Below the pieces are notes generated by a model that was not told the DNA's origin, made no database searches, and was given only the letters and a program-made list of their open reading frames with translations. The position numbers and the translations under genes are program-made. A stretch of DNA of 64,000 nucleotides from Peribacillus frigoritolerans (GTDB lineage Bacteria; Bacillota; Bacilli; Bacillales; DSM-1321), in assembly GCA_030562215.1 (NCBI GenBank), contig JAUPFL010000001.1, positions 2,344,501 to 2,408,500 of the forward strand, in the 5' to 3' direction. This document shows, one piece after another, positions 34,350-43,342 of this stretch; positions within the stretch are counted from its first letter, which is position 1; each line of letters begins with the position of its first letter.

Positions 34350-34710
34350 CACTTTCAACTTAATAGGTATTCGCTGATCCATATCGAGTTCAAAAGTTCC
34401 ATATGGATTGACGTGATGATAAAATAAAGGTGTTAATCCTCTAAAATCATCCGGGATCATTTTCTTCAACCAATATTGATTGTTGTCATATAGTGTACCA
34501 TTTAGGTATTAATATAGACTAAGCAATTTTGCAGCAATTGAAGCGATAAGGCAGCTACCTCTTGATCTTCTATAGCATTGGAACGCATTTCACTGTTTTT
34601 TCCATAAAAAATATAGGTATTGACGGAGTTCCATTGTTCTACTGTATTTAATCCTTCATGGATTTCTCTACGAATCTCCTCATATTTCTCTCACTTTATA
34701 TTTGGTATTA
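34350..34710 (-). pseudogene. Tn3-family transposase, C-terminal remnant
   Basis: The minus strand, with a frame break near 34,505, reads '[20 protein letters not shown]', '[20 protein letters not shown]', '[15 protein letters not shown]', then 'IPDDFRGLTPLFYHHVNPYG', 'TFELDMDQRIP'. This is the end of the DDE domain of Tn3-family transposases ('...[17 protein letters not shown]...'). The N-terminal 800 residues, terminal repeats and resolvase are absent. It is a mark of past transposon activity in the island. Confidence 0.75.
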
Positions 34711-34830
34711 GCTACACTGATACAATAAATATCCTCCTACAATATCCAATGGCTTAATTGGATTAGTTACAGATATCGATTTTTCCTCTCTTCTCTCCTC
34801 AAAAATTTTAGTGGGAGATATTGACATCCT

Positions 34831-34895
34831 ATTAGCTGGTTTAGCTGAAGATCGGAGCTGTCTTTAAGGCAGCTCTCTCTTTATGCAACTGATAT
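34831..34895 (+). repeat. Punctuating element, copy J
   Basis: TATTAGCTGGTTTAGCTGAAG (degenerate first core), hairpin GGAGCTGTCTTTAAGGCAGC and TC, then CTCTTTATGCAACTGATATG. It shares the inner hairpin with copies B and C but lies 6.7 kb from the main array. Confidence 0.65.
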
Positions 34896-34967
34896 GAACG
34901 AAACTGTCAACCCACCACACCCAAATGTTTTTAAATGGTGTTTCATTCAGCTATGAATAGAGTTATT

Positions 34968-35076
34968 CCTTGTTCAACTTATAAACCAAATGCCCTTTCG
35001 GATTTAGCTTGTCAAGGGCGTACTTTCCCTTGATAAGCTAAATCGAAATGGATACAATTCTAAAAGTTGAACAAGG
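34968..35076. repeat. 109-bp nested palindrome
   Basis: Outer arms CCTTGTTCAACTT and AAGTTGAACAAGG (13 bp, exact). Inner arms CGGATTTAGCTTGTCAAGGG and CCCTTGATAAGCTAAATCG around CGTACTTT. It could be a MITE, a transposon-end structure or part of the IS110-family 3' region. Confidence 0.75.
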
Positions 35077-35339
35077 GTAACCTTAAAAACTTGGCACGAA
35101 GGCAAAAACGTTGACGGTGGTATACAAACTGATATGCGTGGGTTGGTTACCACATTTCACTCCATCCGTCACGGAGCTGCCTCGGACTAACGGCGCACGT
35201 TCAGTCCCTAGACCTAGTGCATAGTTGCATATGAGGGTTCTCCTTCCCGGGGTTTGCCTTCGAGCCAAATCTTCAATTCTAAATCACAAAATTATGATTC
35301 GATAAAATCATTTATTACATAATCTTACTTTCAATCTAC
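35077..35339 (-). other. IS110-family non-coding end (candidate bridge RNA region)
   Basis: A GC-richer, non-coding stretch lies directly 3' of the truncated IS110 transposase, with short inverted repeats (for example CCGTCACGG, GGTTCTCCTTCCCGGGG). IS110-family elements carry their bridge RNA in one non-coding end, and in the IS1111 group it lies 3' of the transposase. The assignment rests on position only. Confidence 0.35.
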
Positions 35340-36191
35340 TTAAGCAACATTCGATAAACTTACTTGCTTATCCTCAATGGCACAACCGATAGCCCAAATA
35401 AAACCAAGTAATTCTCTGGCTACTGCAACAACAGCTACTTTTCCACCTTTTCCTTTAGCAGAGATGCGATGATATTTCATATGAAGACGGTGTTGAGCTT
35501 TCCAAGCAATACGTTTTGCCTCTGGATCTTGACCTTCTTGACGTTTAAGCAATTCACCTTTAAGAGATGGTCGATGGCGATAAGACCAACAAACTTCTAC
35601 TATGGAACGACGAATTTGGGAGTTTCCGGTTTTCGTAATGGAACCTTGCCAACGACTAGACCCACTCGAGTATTCCTTTGGAACAAGTCCAGCATAGGAC
35701 ATCAGTTGTCTTGGGTTTGAAAAGCGAGAAAACTGTCCAATTTCAGCTACCAAAGTAACAGCTGTGACTTCTGCGACTCCTCTTAATGTTTGAAGAGCTT
35801 GAATTACCGGAGCATGTTCACTTTGAAGGGCTTCTTCATGGATCTGAGCTTCGATTCGTTTCATACGATCTTCAACCTCATTGATTGCATGAAGATATTC
35901 TTGAAAAACAATACGTTGAGAAGCTCTTTCAAATGTTAATCGTTTTAACCATTCACGATGTTTTACGGACCAATTTCTAACTCCCTGCGGAGGACGTATT
36001 CCATGGCGAAGTAAGAAGTGAACAAGTCTCTGGCGAGAACTTTGTAAATCCTCACGAGCATCATGACGAGCACGAATTAAGTCTCTCAATGCTTCATGAT
36101 CTTCATCTGGAACCCATACAGAAGTAAGCTCTCCAGCGCGAAGTAGCTGAGCTAATCTAATAGAATCTCTTTTATCTGTTTTCACACTCAT
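35340..36191 (-). pseudogene. IS110-family transposase, N-terminally truncated
   Basis: 283 residues beginning 'VKTDKRDSIRLAQLLRAGEL', which normally follows about 100-120 residues of DEDD (RuvC-like) catalytic domain. The C-terminal Tnp_IS110 domain is intact: 'QTLRGVAEVTAVTLVAEIGQ', 'LMSYAGLVPKEYSSG' and the Ser nucleophile region in 'GSSRWQGSITKTGNSQIRR'. The break lies about 40 bp from the right att repeat. With the catalytic domain lost it cannot transpose itself. Confidence 0.85.
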
Positions 36192-36229
36192 TTAATGCAG
36201 TTAAACCAGTTTGATTATATGAAACAAAA

Positions 36230-36296
36230 TTGACAGGGAAGGGGTCGTGGGTTCGAATCCCTCACAGGTCATCAACTAACAAAGGCTCAAATCCTT
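36230..36296 (+). repeat. Right attachment repeat (att) of the genomic island
   Basis: 67 bp identical to 16,715-16,781, starting in the anticodon loop of tRNA-Val. The 5' half of the tRNA is absent, so this is the displaced original 3' end. A terminator-like hairpin copy follows (to about 36,325). Confidence 0.9.
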
Positions 36297-36716
36297 TATG
36301 TAACAAGGATTTGGTTTTTTTTTTTGTTTATAAAAATAAAGGTCATTTTGTATTATTTACTCAAGTGGTGGCGTATTGGTGGCGGATAGTAAAGCATTTA
36401 AACGTATTACAGGACAATTATTTTTAATAATTAATATCTCAATGAACTGTGGGTAAAGCCTTTTGCTTATTCAGCTAACGATGGAGGTTAAAAAGAAGAC
36501 CATCTTTTTGGCTTTTCTTTAAAAGGTACATAATCATATACTTCGGTAAAATCCACTTTACTATAATGTGTTGGATTACTCACTACCAAATACCATGCAC
36601 GGGAATTTTTAAATGTGTGATTTTAATTTCTCAACAGTTTATTATATTGATAAAGGAAGAATAACTTAATCTACTACTACAATGAAGTAAGTCTTTAAAA
36701 GGGAAGTGATAGTTAA
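36297..36716. other. Intergenic region right of the island
   Basis: No complete gene. 36,461-36,490 (TTTTGCTTAT...CTAACGATGGAGGTTA) resembles the second core of the punctuating element with its leading T-run, outside the island. On the minus strand 36,495-36,605 reads 'RAWYLVVSNPTHYSKVDFTE', 'VYDYVPFKEKPKRWSSF' then stop, probably the end of a lost gene. Confidence 0.45.
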
Positions 36717-37133
36717 ATGCTTTATATAAGCGATATCGAAAAGATAATTAATAACACATTAAATGAGCACAATTTGGATATTATTTGTGAATTTGACAAT
36801 AATCTAAGTGCACCTATGAGTTATAACGTATCGACCAATACTATAAAATTCAATTACCTTCAAGTTAACGGTTATAAAGGGAAAATTAGAATTAAAGAGA
36901 CAGAGGAAGACTTTGTTAAAATTATTCTTTATCGTATGATTGGTTATTATTTAGATTTTAAGAAAAACAAACATGATTTAAGGATTTTAATGTATGGTCA
37001 CGAAGAAGAAAAAGAAAAGCTAAAATCTGAAATTGAAACTAATGCTTGGGATTATGGGAGAACATTAATACCTGAACAACTATTGGAGTCATATGATAAA
37101 GTTCGTGAATTAGATAAAATGCTAATAAATTAA
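36717..37133 (+). CDS. Uncharacterised protein (138 aa), ImmA/IrrE-like features
   Basis: SD AAAAGGGAAGTGAT precedes the ATG. 'LYISDIEKIINNTLNEHNLD', 'APMSYNVSTNTIKFNYLQVN', 'FVKIILYRMIGYYLDFKKNK', 'IETNAWDYGRTLIPEQLLES'. The layout (beta hairpin with 'NTIKFNY', then a helix where metallopeptidases carry H-E-x-x-H, then 'E.NAW.YG') recalls the ImmA/IrrE-type peptidase fold with the zinc motif lost ('ILYRMIGYYLD'). That reading is tentative; the gene itself is convincing. Confidence 0.6.
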   Translation: MLYISDIEKIINNTLNEHNLDIICEFDNNLSAPMSYNVSTNTIKFNYLQVNGYKGKIRIKETEEDFVKIILYRMIGYYLDFKKNKHDLRILMYGHEEEKEKLKSEIETNAWDYGRTLIPEQLLESYDKVRELDKMLIN

Positions 37134-37785
37134 CGTACTCTAAGAAAATGGAGACCCGACTTTAAACTAAAACAAGAAAAAGAAGCCTCCTTGGGGAATT
37201 TCTCTGGAGCTGACTTTTGAGTGAGAAATTAAACTGATATCCAATAAGACAAGACCCAGAGAAAGAGGAGTTGTCTTAGAAAGCTTAGATTTAAACCTGA
37301 TTTCTAACTTTGATCACGCACCTTCTTTAGAGTAATAGTATCGCCATGTCCAAAAATTATAAATTAATTGCAAGTCTGTAGTGGTTTTTTCTGAGTTGTG
37401 ATGTAATGGAGGGGCAAGGGATATACACTTTTAGGTTATGGACTATGAAAAATACCCACCTCTATCTCAAGAATCATAGGGATTCTAGTATAGAGGAATG
37501 GTATTCATACGAGGAATATAACTTTAGTGTAAAGCTGGGCACTCGATGCTGCTGCTGTTTTATTCTCTCATCACGATTTGGGGAGTGTTAAGACAGATAG
37601 AAGAAAGGCAAAAAAAGAATCGAAATGAAGCAAATGTGTAGTTTTACTTTAAAAAGAGAGCTGTTTTGCCTAAATAAGGAACCAAACTGTTCCCCTCCTG
37701 AATGAAACTGCAAGTCTCAATTCATCTATTACTCTTTGAGTATAAATAGAGAAAAAGTACGTTGACTCAATAATGAGGTGAAAAG
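37134..37785. other. Intergenic region, no gene seen
   Basis: 650 bp with only short, SD-less frames. A fragment near 37,406-37,590 has no codon bias. Confidence 0.5.
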
Positions 37786-38082
37786 ATGAATTCGGATAAA
37801 GTCAGAGCATTAACAAAAGTGTTTCAGGAATCTTCTGAGGAGTTAAAATTAGATGAATCAAAATTAATGCAGAGTATACATACAAATACGGAGATATGGG
37901 CTGGCGAAGCCCAGAAAAAATTTGATTCAATACTACATGAAGCAGCTGTCCTTTTTCAAAGACATTCAGACAATCTTTATCAAATAAGTAGAGAATTAGA
38001 AAGCCCAGCAAATGATGTTGACAGAGTGAGAGAAGAGATTGAAAGACAAAGAGAATTAGAGCGGCGCTTGTATGAAGGATGA
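37786..38082 (+). CDS. WXG100-like helical protein
   Basis: 98 residues, two long helices separated by a W-x-G turn: 'VFQESSEELKLDESKLMQSI', 'TNTEIWAGEAQKKFDSILHE', 'LESPANDVDRVREEIERQRE'. Length, the central W-A-G and the coiled-coil pattern fit WXG100/ESAT-6-type partners of type VII secretion. The polar C-terminal tail ('RQRELERRLYEG') lacks the usual Y-x3-D/E signal, though Y-E-G is near the end. SD GAGGTG. A nuclease toxin (40.3 kb) is nearby. Confidence 0.6.
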   Translation: MNSDKVRALTKVFQESSEELKLDESKLMQSIHTNTEIWAGEAQKKFDSILHEAAVLFQRHSDNLYQISRELESPANDVDRVREEIERQRELERRLYEG

Positions 38083-38113
38083 GTAGAAACAAAATGAATG
38101 AAAGAGGTGTCAT

Positions 38114-38281
38114 ATGAAACCGAAGAATAGGGATCGTAAGAGTTTGGAAGAGGAAGGCTGGATCCTCCCGGATAAAAATAAGCAAAATAAAGATGGTAGT
38201 TTACTCCCCGGCTGCGGTGGTTTTTTTATTTTGTTCATTCAATTTGGTGTTTTGGCACATCAAATAATAACTTTTTATTAA
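38114..38281 (+). CDS. Small membrane peptide, PGC-motif family, copy 1
   Basis: 55 residues: 'MKPKNRDRKSLEEEGWILPD', 'KNKQNKDGSLLPGCGGFFIL', 'FIQFGVLAHQIITFY'. A charged N-terminus, then a membrane helix beginning at P-G-C. SD AAAGAGGTGT lies 3-5 nt before the ATG. It follows the WXG100-like gene by 31 bp and resembles the product at 38,352. No known family. Confidence 0.6.
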   Translation: MKPKNRDRKSLEEEGWILPDKNKQNKDGSLLPGCGGFFILFIQFGVLAHQIITFY

Positions 38282-38351
38282 GTTTACCTTATATCCGCTA
38301 AAGTTTTACAACTGTACTTGCCAATATGATAATTGTTTTGAGAGGTTTAAA

Positions 38352-38501
38352 ATGGCTCGTAATAAGTAGAGACAAGGAAAGAAAAAAGAAGATGATGGCA
38401 AGCAAGGAATGGATGAAAATTGGGTACCGGGTTGTGTCGACCTATTTATCCTGACTTTACAGATTATTCTATTAGGACATCATTTTTTTCATAGTATATA
38501 G
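38352..38501 (+). CDS. Small membrane peptide, PGC-motif family, copy 2 (in-frame stop)
   Basis: 'MARNK', a TAG stop at codon 6, then 'RQGKKKEDDGKQGMDENWVP', 'GCVDLFILTLQIILLGHHFF', 'HSI'. It shares the layout W-(x)-P-G-C-x2-(F/L)-F-I-L with copy 1. SD GAGAGG precedes the ATG. The stop may be a base error or real inactivation. Confidence 0.45.
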
Positions 38502-38636
38502 ATGAATAGTTCATAAAGGAAAAGAAAAGAGGATGATATGGTTTGCTTGAAGCAGGAAAAATTGAAAAGTAGTTCAGTTTTTAATGCTTGTTCAATTAGT
38601 ATGTTTCTAACATCAATTTTAATAAATGGACAGTCA

Positions 38637-38668
38637 AAGGGGACCTTCATAAATTGAGGTCCCCTTCA
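38637..38668. terminator. Terminator between the PGC peptides and the M50 protease
   Basis: AAGGGGACCTTC, ATAAATT loop, GAGGTCCCCTT; usable from both strands. Confidence 0.75.
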
Positions 38669-38675
38669 TAGTGTA

Positions 38676-39812
38676 TTAAGGTAATAACGTTTTATATTGT
38701 TCCATTAAATCACCTGCATATAAGCTGGTTATCATTAAGAAAATGGCAAGCCCAATGTATAATGAGAACCAGGTGACTTTGGTTTTGGGACTCGATGAGT
38801 AATAGGATTTCTCTTTATCCCTAATTTCAGTTTGTTCTTGCACTTCTTTTAAGAACGTTGCTGTTATTCGTTCATACGTGCCTATATTTTCAAAATCGGT
38901 CGGTCCGTACTGGTATTCATTCGAATTAGCAGCATCCAGTAAGGACCTATAAATATTTAATTTTACCTCGGTCAGCTGTTTTTCTTTTAGCTTATTATCA
39001 TCAAATAGCGGGATATGCCAACTCTTCATGTTGTTAAACTTTTCATGTAGTTGGCTTAATTCCATATTCCAAATATTAATTAAGCGAATTTTTTCTTCAT
39101 CTGTTGCGCCTGCATATTGTTCTAGTTGCCTTAAACCGAATTGATTCAATTCAATGATGTTGTCTCTTTGATTTCTGGTTGTCTCGCTACGGAATTCTTT
39201 CCACCACTTAGAAATACCCAATAATAAGAAAAGAATTAAAAGTGGATTTGGATGGAGAAACAAATATACAACCATTCCGATAATCCCTAATATCCAAAGC
39301 TTTGTGGAGATGACTCCCACTATACGTCCTCCGTCAAGAGGATGCACAGGCATTAGATTAAATAGGTTGATCATGGCTCCAAGTGTAATGACTAAAAGCC
39401 AAAATGGATTTTCCGTCATCATAAATAGGGGGATGGCTGGTAGAAATGCTAATGTACCTAATAAAGGACCTCCGAAGGCAAGATAAGCTTCTTGGTTAGC
39501 ATTCCTGGGTTCTTCTTTAAGGGCAATTAACGCTCCGACAAACGGGATGAAAATGGCATTGGATGTTTTTATGCCTTTTCTCTTAGCAGCAAGTAAATGC
39601 CCCATTTCATGGATGTAAATAAGATAGACTAGGGCTACGGCAAATTTCCAACCGTAAACCAAGGCATACGCTCCTAATGAAACGAAAATGGAAATCAGGG
39701 AACCTACTTTTGCTATTTTTAATAGCGCAAACAACCATTTCATTTTTCCTAGGAAAAATAACCCGATTGCCCCCAAACTTAACCACCCTTTATTCAATTT
39801 AGATTCTTTCAA
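38676..39812 (-). CDS. Site-2-protease family (M50) membrane metalloprotease
   Basis: 378 residues, intact. Catalytic zinc motif H-E-x-x-H in 'YLIYIHEMGHLLAAKR' and the third ligand in 'NLFNLMPVHPLDGGRIVG'. Several membrane helices form an N-terminal catalytic core; after 'LLGISKWWKEFRSE' comes a 150-residue cytosolic helical domain, then one C-terminal helix ('FSLYIGLAIFLMITSLYAGD'). It has no PDZ domain, so it belongs to the SpoIVFB/YwhC-like groups and not to RseP. SD AGGAGG. The substrate is unknown; possible targets are the membrane peptides or anti-sigma factors nearby. Confidence 0.85.
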   Translation of the reverse strand: MKESKLNKGWLSLGAIGLFFLGKMKWLFALLKIAKVGSLISIFVSLGAYALVYGWKFAVALVYLIYIHEMGHLLAAKRKGIKTSNAIFIPFVGALIALKEEPRNANQEAYLAFGGPLLGTLAFLPAIPLFMMTENPFWLLVITLGAMINLFNLMPVHPLDGGRIVGVISTKLWILGIIGMVVYLFLHPNPLLILFLLLGISKWWKEFRSETTRNQRDNIIELNQFGLRQLEQYAGATDEEKIRLINIWNMELSQLHEKFNNMKSWHIPLFDDNKLKEKQLTEVKLNIYRSLLDAANSNEYQYGPTDFENIGTYERITATFLKEVQEQTEIRDKEKSYYSSSPKTKVTWFSLYIGLAIFLMITSLYAGDLMEQYKTLLP

Positions 39813-40289
39813 AATGTACCTCCTAGAGTAAATGGGAAATAGATGACCCCAGTGACACTATGTCTATCTGAGCTTCTTCTTGATTTATCATCTTGCTAAT
39901 ATCCTTATTATATCGTATTTTTTCTTTTCCTTTTAGGAATATTTTTCTAGAGTATTAACTTTCAAGTATTACATAATTAAGATAGAGGCAATTTCAAGTT
40001 ATAAATAGCCTCAATATCTTCGGTCGTATATTTCCTCTATATAAAAATGGCTATCGACTATATCGACAACCTTAAAGATCAAATCGAAAACGGTTTGGTA
40101 TTTCCCTCCGTTATTTGGAGAACTCTTAGGGAGCTTGAATTAGTAAGATACTATTTAAATGTACGCATGCTTAACTAGTGTTGCCAGATTTAACTTAACA
40201 TTTCACCCCTCATTATTCTAAACAGTAGGGGGAAATCACCGATAAATTTTAATATACTGGATGATAGGTAAATAGGAGGAGTGGGCACT
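39813..40289. other. Intergenic region
   Basis: A possible 43-aa frame (40,047-40,178, 'MAIDYIDNLKDQIENGLVFP...') has no SD. Otherwise nothing recognisable. The stretch near 40,005-40,030 shares CAATATCTTCGGTCGTA with a piece of the integrase gene, probably by chance. Confidence 0.4.
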
Positions 40290-41217
40290 ATGAGTTTAAT
40301 AAGAGGTGTAGGAAAATTTGCTGGAAAAGCCGCTGGGTTCGTAGTAGGTAAGCCGATTCAATTTGTCGGAGAATTAACAGGGGTTGAGATAATAGAGGAC
40401 ATAGGAAAAGGTGTTAGGAATGCTTCTGAATTCGCGGGTGATACAGTTGGCCAAGTTGCTGCCGGAGCGGTTGATACTGTATCAGGCATTATTAATGATG
40501 ATTCTACAAAGCGTGACAAGGGATTTGGAGAAATGGGTACTGCTGTAACGAGGACTGCAAAGGGAGTAGTAGTGACAGCAAAGAACACAATACAAAATGG
40601 TGGAGATGTAATTGGCGGGATGATAGATGGGGATAACGATAGAGTTAAAAGGGAGCAACGTCTCTAGTAAAAACAGTTGCAATCGGAGCACTTGCGGTTG
40701 GTGTGGTTGATTTCATTGATGGGGTGGATGGAGCCGATACAGCTGAAGCAGCAGATACAACTGATACTAACATTAACAACCTTGAAGAATCTGTAAGAAT
40801 TGAGACTGCAAATGACCATTTAGTTGGCTCTGAACACCCTGAAACCGGTGTTCCATTCACTGAAAGAACAGTTGAGTTGCCGAATGGACAAGATATAACC
40901 GGTGTGTTTCCTTCGTTTAATGATGAATATGAAGTTAATATCGATGAAAGTTTATACCTGCAAACTGATTATGTACAATTCAGTTATGCAAATCAGGAAC
41001 TATACGATCATATTCAAGCTGAACCTGAATTAGCAGAAGTTTTAGGACTATCTTCCCAAGAAGTTGCAGGACTATCCACGGTGATACTCCTGAAGGCTTT
41101 ACGTGGCACCATAATGAAGAACCAGGAGTATTACAACTAGTAAATCAAGATATTCATGCTAATACTGCACATACTGGCGGTCGGGAATTATGGGGCGGAG
41201 GAAGTGATTATCGATAA
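40290..41217 (+). CDS. Polymorphic toxin with C-terminal WHH nuclease domain (frameshifted)
   Basis: SD AGGAGGAG precedes the ATG at 40,290. The N-terminal 120 residues are Gly/Val-rich and amphipathic ('VGKFAGKAAGFVVGKPIQFV', 'SEFAGDTVGQVAAGAVDTVS'). After a frame change near 40,655 comes a linker with a Thr/Asp-rich stretch, 'HPETGVPFTERTVELPNGQD', and 'QLYDHI'-like helices. A second change near 41,085 leads to 'DTPEGFTWHHNEEPGVLQLV', 'NQDIHANTAHTGGRELWGGG'. That is the WHH variant of the HNH/Endo VII nucleases used as toxin tips in contact- and secretion-dependent competition. About 308 residues. No immunity gene is clear downstream. Confidence 0.8.
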
Positions 41218-41860
41218 TCTTCAGTATGAATGCAACGAAAAAAAGGGTTATTGGTTTTTAGAGTATAAAAATTCCTTTTTAAAACTGTTAATTTTTAAAG
41301 GAGTCATTTGTTATTTCGAAATTAATACTACTTTGAAAGCCAAATATAGCTTCTAGTAAACCTTGTGATGATACACAGAGGATGGGGAGTTATGGTTGAT
41401 TGATTTATTTTATAGAGCTTTTGTTCGTTTATAGTTTTTTTGAATTCCAATTATTATTCCTGTGTAATTCTGCATTGCACAAAGTTGCACGGAAACTGGA
41501 TATGTGACGCCGGCTCGTTCGTTGCATGACGTTAGCCACTTTGGTACACTATGCAGAAGTGCTTTTTTAGTTTGATTGCTAGGATTTACTATCGAATCGC
41601 ATGGATGAGCTGCAGGATCTTTACATAAATCATGGTCCATGAGGCTGTGGGGGTGTATCCTAAACGAACCCTTAAAATGGAACTCCTTTTACTGTAGACT
41701 TGTGGAGCAGTTACAAAACCCATTAACAACATAACAATTTAAATGTGTTTCTAAGAAAGGACCATCTGTTCCCTCATACAGCAGGAGTTGTATGGGGTCT
41801 TGTATTTTATCAATAATTTTCTGTTTAGATGACTATACGTAATAAAATAAGGAGGAAGCG
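41218..41860. other. Intergenic region, possible lost immunity gene
   Basis: Just after the toxin, 41,220-41,356 reads 'NLQYECNEKKGYWFLEYKNS', 'FLKLLIFKGVICYFEINTTL' in one frame without start or SD; it could be a damaged immunity protein. A minus-strand frame at 41,410-41,640 has no SD. CCCTCATACA...TGTATGGGG (41,773-41,800) is a weak terminator before truA. Confidence 0.4.
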
Positions 41861-42598
41861 ATGAACAATTATAAATTGACCATTCAATATGATGGCGGTC
41901 GCTATAAGGGCTGGCAGCGACTAGGTAATAGTGATGATACCATTCAAGGGAAAATAGAAAATGTATTAACGGAAATGGCAGGGGAAAAAATCGAGATCAT
42001 CGGATGCAGCAGAACGGATGCCGGTGTACATGCCCTTGCTCAAATCGCCAATTTTAAGCTCGGTGAATATATGCCTGAAGCTGAAATCATGAATTATTTA
42101 AATAGATATTTACCCCGAGATATCAGCATTGTCGAGGTTAGTCTAGTTCCTGAACGTTTTCATGCCCGTTATAACGCTAAGGATAAGACCTATTTGTATA
42201 AGATCTGGAACGAGCAATATACAAATCCTTTCATGCGAAAGTACAGTATGCATGTAGAGAAAAAGCTGGATATCACTAGAATGAAAAAAGGATGTCAATA
42301 TTTTATAGGTGAACATGATTTCACTGCTTTTTCAAATGCAAAATCAAAGAAAAAATCCATGGTACGTGAAATATATTCCATTGATATAGAAGAAAATGCC
42401 GGTTTCATCCAAATTACGGTGCGAGGCGATGGATTTCTTTATAATATGGTTAGGAAGATTGTCGGGACGTTGATAGAAGTTGGGTTAAATGAAATAGAAG
42501 CTGAAAATATTCCAAGCATTATAGAGTCAAAAGAAAGAATTCAAACGGGCCGTATGGCGGAGGCAGCTGGGTTATACTTGGTAAAGGTTGATTTTTAG
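41861..42598 (+). CDS. truA: tRNA pseudouridine synthase A
   Basis: TruA modifies uridines 38-40 in the anticodon arm. 245 residues, intact. 'YKLTIQYDGGRYKGWQRLGN', 'CSRTDAGVHALAQIANFKLG' with the catalytic Asp in R-T-D-A-G, 'VPERFHARYNAKDKTYLYKI', 'FIGEHDFTAFSNAKSKKKSM' and 'VRGDGFLYNMVRKIVGTLIE'. SD AAGGAGG. Its closest relatives would be the second, non-ribosomal-cluster TruA found in many Bacillus species; this copy is away from rpl genes. Confidence 0.93.
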   Translation: MNNYKLTIQYDGGRYKGWQRLGNSDDTIQGKIENVLTEMAGEKIEIIGCSRTDAGVHALAQIANFKLGEYMPEAEIMNYLNRYLPRDISIVEVSLVPERFHARYNAKDKTYLYKIWNEQYTNPFMRKYSMHVEKKLDITRMKKGCQYFIGEHDFTAFSNAKSKKKSMVREIYSIDIEENAGFIQITVRGDGFLYNMVRKIVGTLIEVGLNEIEAENIPSIIESKERIQTGRMAEAAGLYLVKVDF

Positions 42599-42707
42599 AC
42601 CGGATATTGAAGCATGTGTTAATGCATGTAAAGTGTACAGGCAGCAAAAAAGGGAAGTAATGGGTAAGAATGGTGAAGCGGAAAGTACGAAAGAAGGAGA
42701 GATTTTC

Positions 42708-43233
42708 ATGAGATTAGCAGGAAAGAAAATAATCAGTCTTGTGCACCATGATTTTGAAGATTTAGAACTCTGGTATCCGATTTTACGTTTAAAAGAAGAA
42801 GGGGCGATTGTTCATCTCGCTGGAGAAAAGGCGAATGAAACATACATTGGAAAATATGGTGTACCAGCCATATCTGATTATGAGTATGGCAGTATCAAAG
42901 CTGAAGAATATGATGCCATTCTTGTACCGGGCGGTTGGGCACCTGACAAAATTCGCCGGTTTCCTGAAGTGTTATCACTTATCCAAAGCATGGAAGAAAA
43001 TAAAAAAACCATCGGGCAAATTTGTCACGCAGGTTGGGTGTTGATATCCGCAAAAAGTTTTACATGGGAAGAATGTAACGAGTACACCTGGCATTAAAGA
43101 TGATATGGAAAACGCAGGGGCAACTTGGATAGATGAGCCCGTCGTCGTAGATGGAAACCTTGTGTCAAGCAGACGTCCACCTGATCTGCCGGATTATTTA
43201 AGAGAATTGATAAACGTGATTGAAAAGGGTTAA
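42708..43233 (+). CDS. DJ-1/PfpI family protein (frameshifted)
   Basis: The Met at 42,708 has SD AAGGAGA. 'KKIISLVHHDFEDLELWYPI', 'YDAILVPGGWAPDKIRRFPE', nucleophile elbow 'IGQICHAGWVLISA' (Cys-His), then, after a frame change near 43,058, 'TSTPGIKDDMENAGATWIDE', 'VVVDGNLVSSRRPPDLPDYL'. Length about 175. Family members act as glyoxalases, deglycases or peptidases; the specific activity is not clear. A terminator follows. Confidence 0.88.
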
Positions 43234-43249
43234 ATCCATAGTACGGTGA

Positions 43250-43283
43250 AAAAGTGGTTTTTCCTTCTGGAAAACCACTTTTT
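43250..43283. terminator. Rho-independent terminator
   Basis: AAAAGTGGTTTTTCC, TTCT, GGAAAACCACTTTTT: 14-bp stem with T/A runs on both sides, between convergent genes. Confidence 0.9.
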
Positions 43284-43342
43284 CTATCCATACCCGAATT
43301 TATTTTTAAGAATGATTATGGTACTCGTTAAAATGCAAACGA

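Noticed and set aside
37406..37591. 61-aa + strand open frame
   Set aside because: No SD and an implausible sequence; treated as non-coding.
41410..41640. 76-aa minus-strand open frame
   Set aside because: No SD, no codon bias, no recognisable domain.
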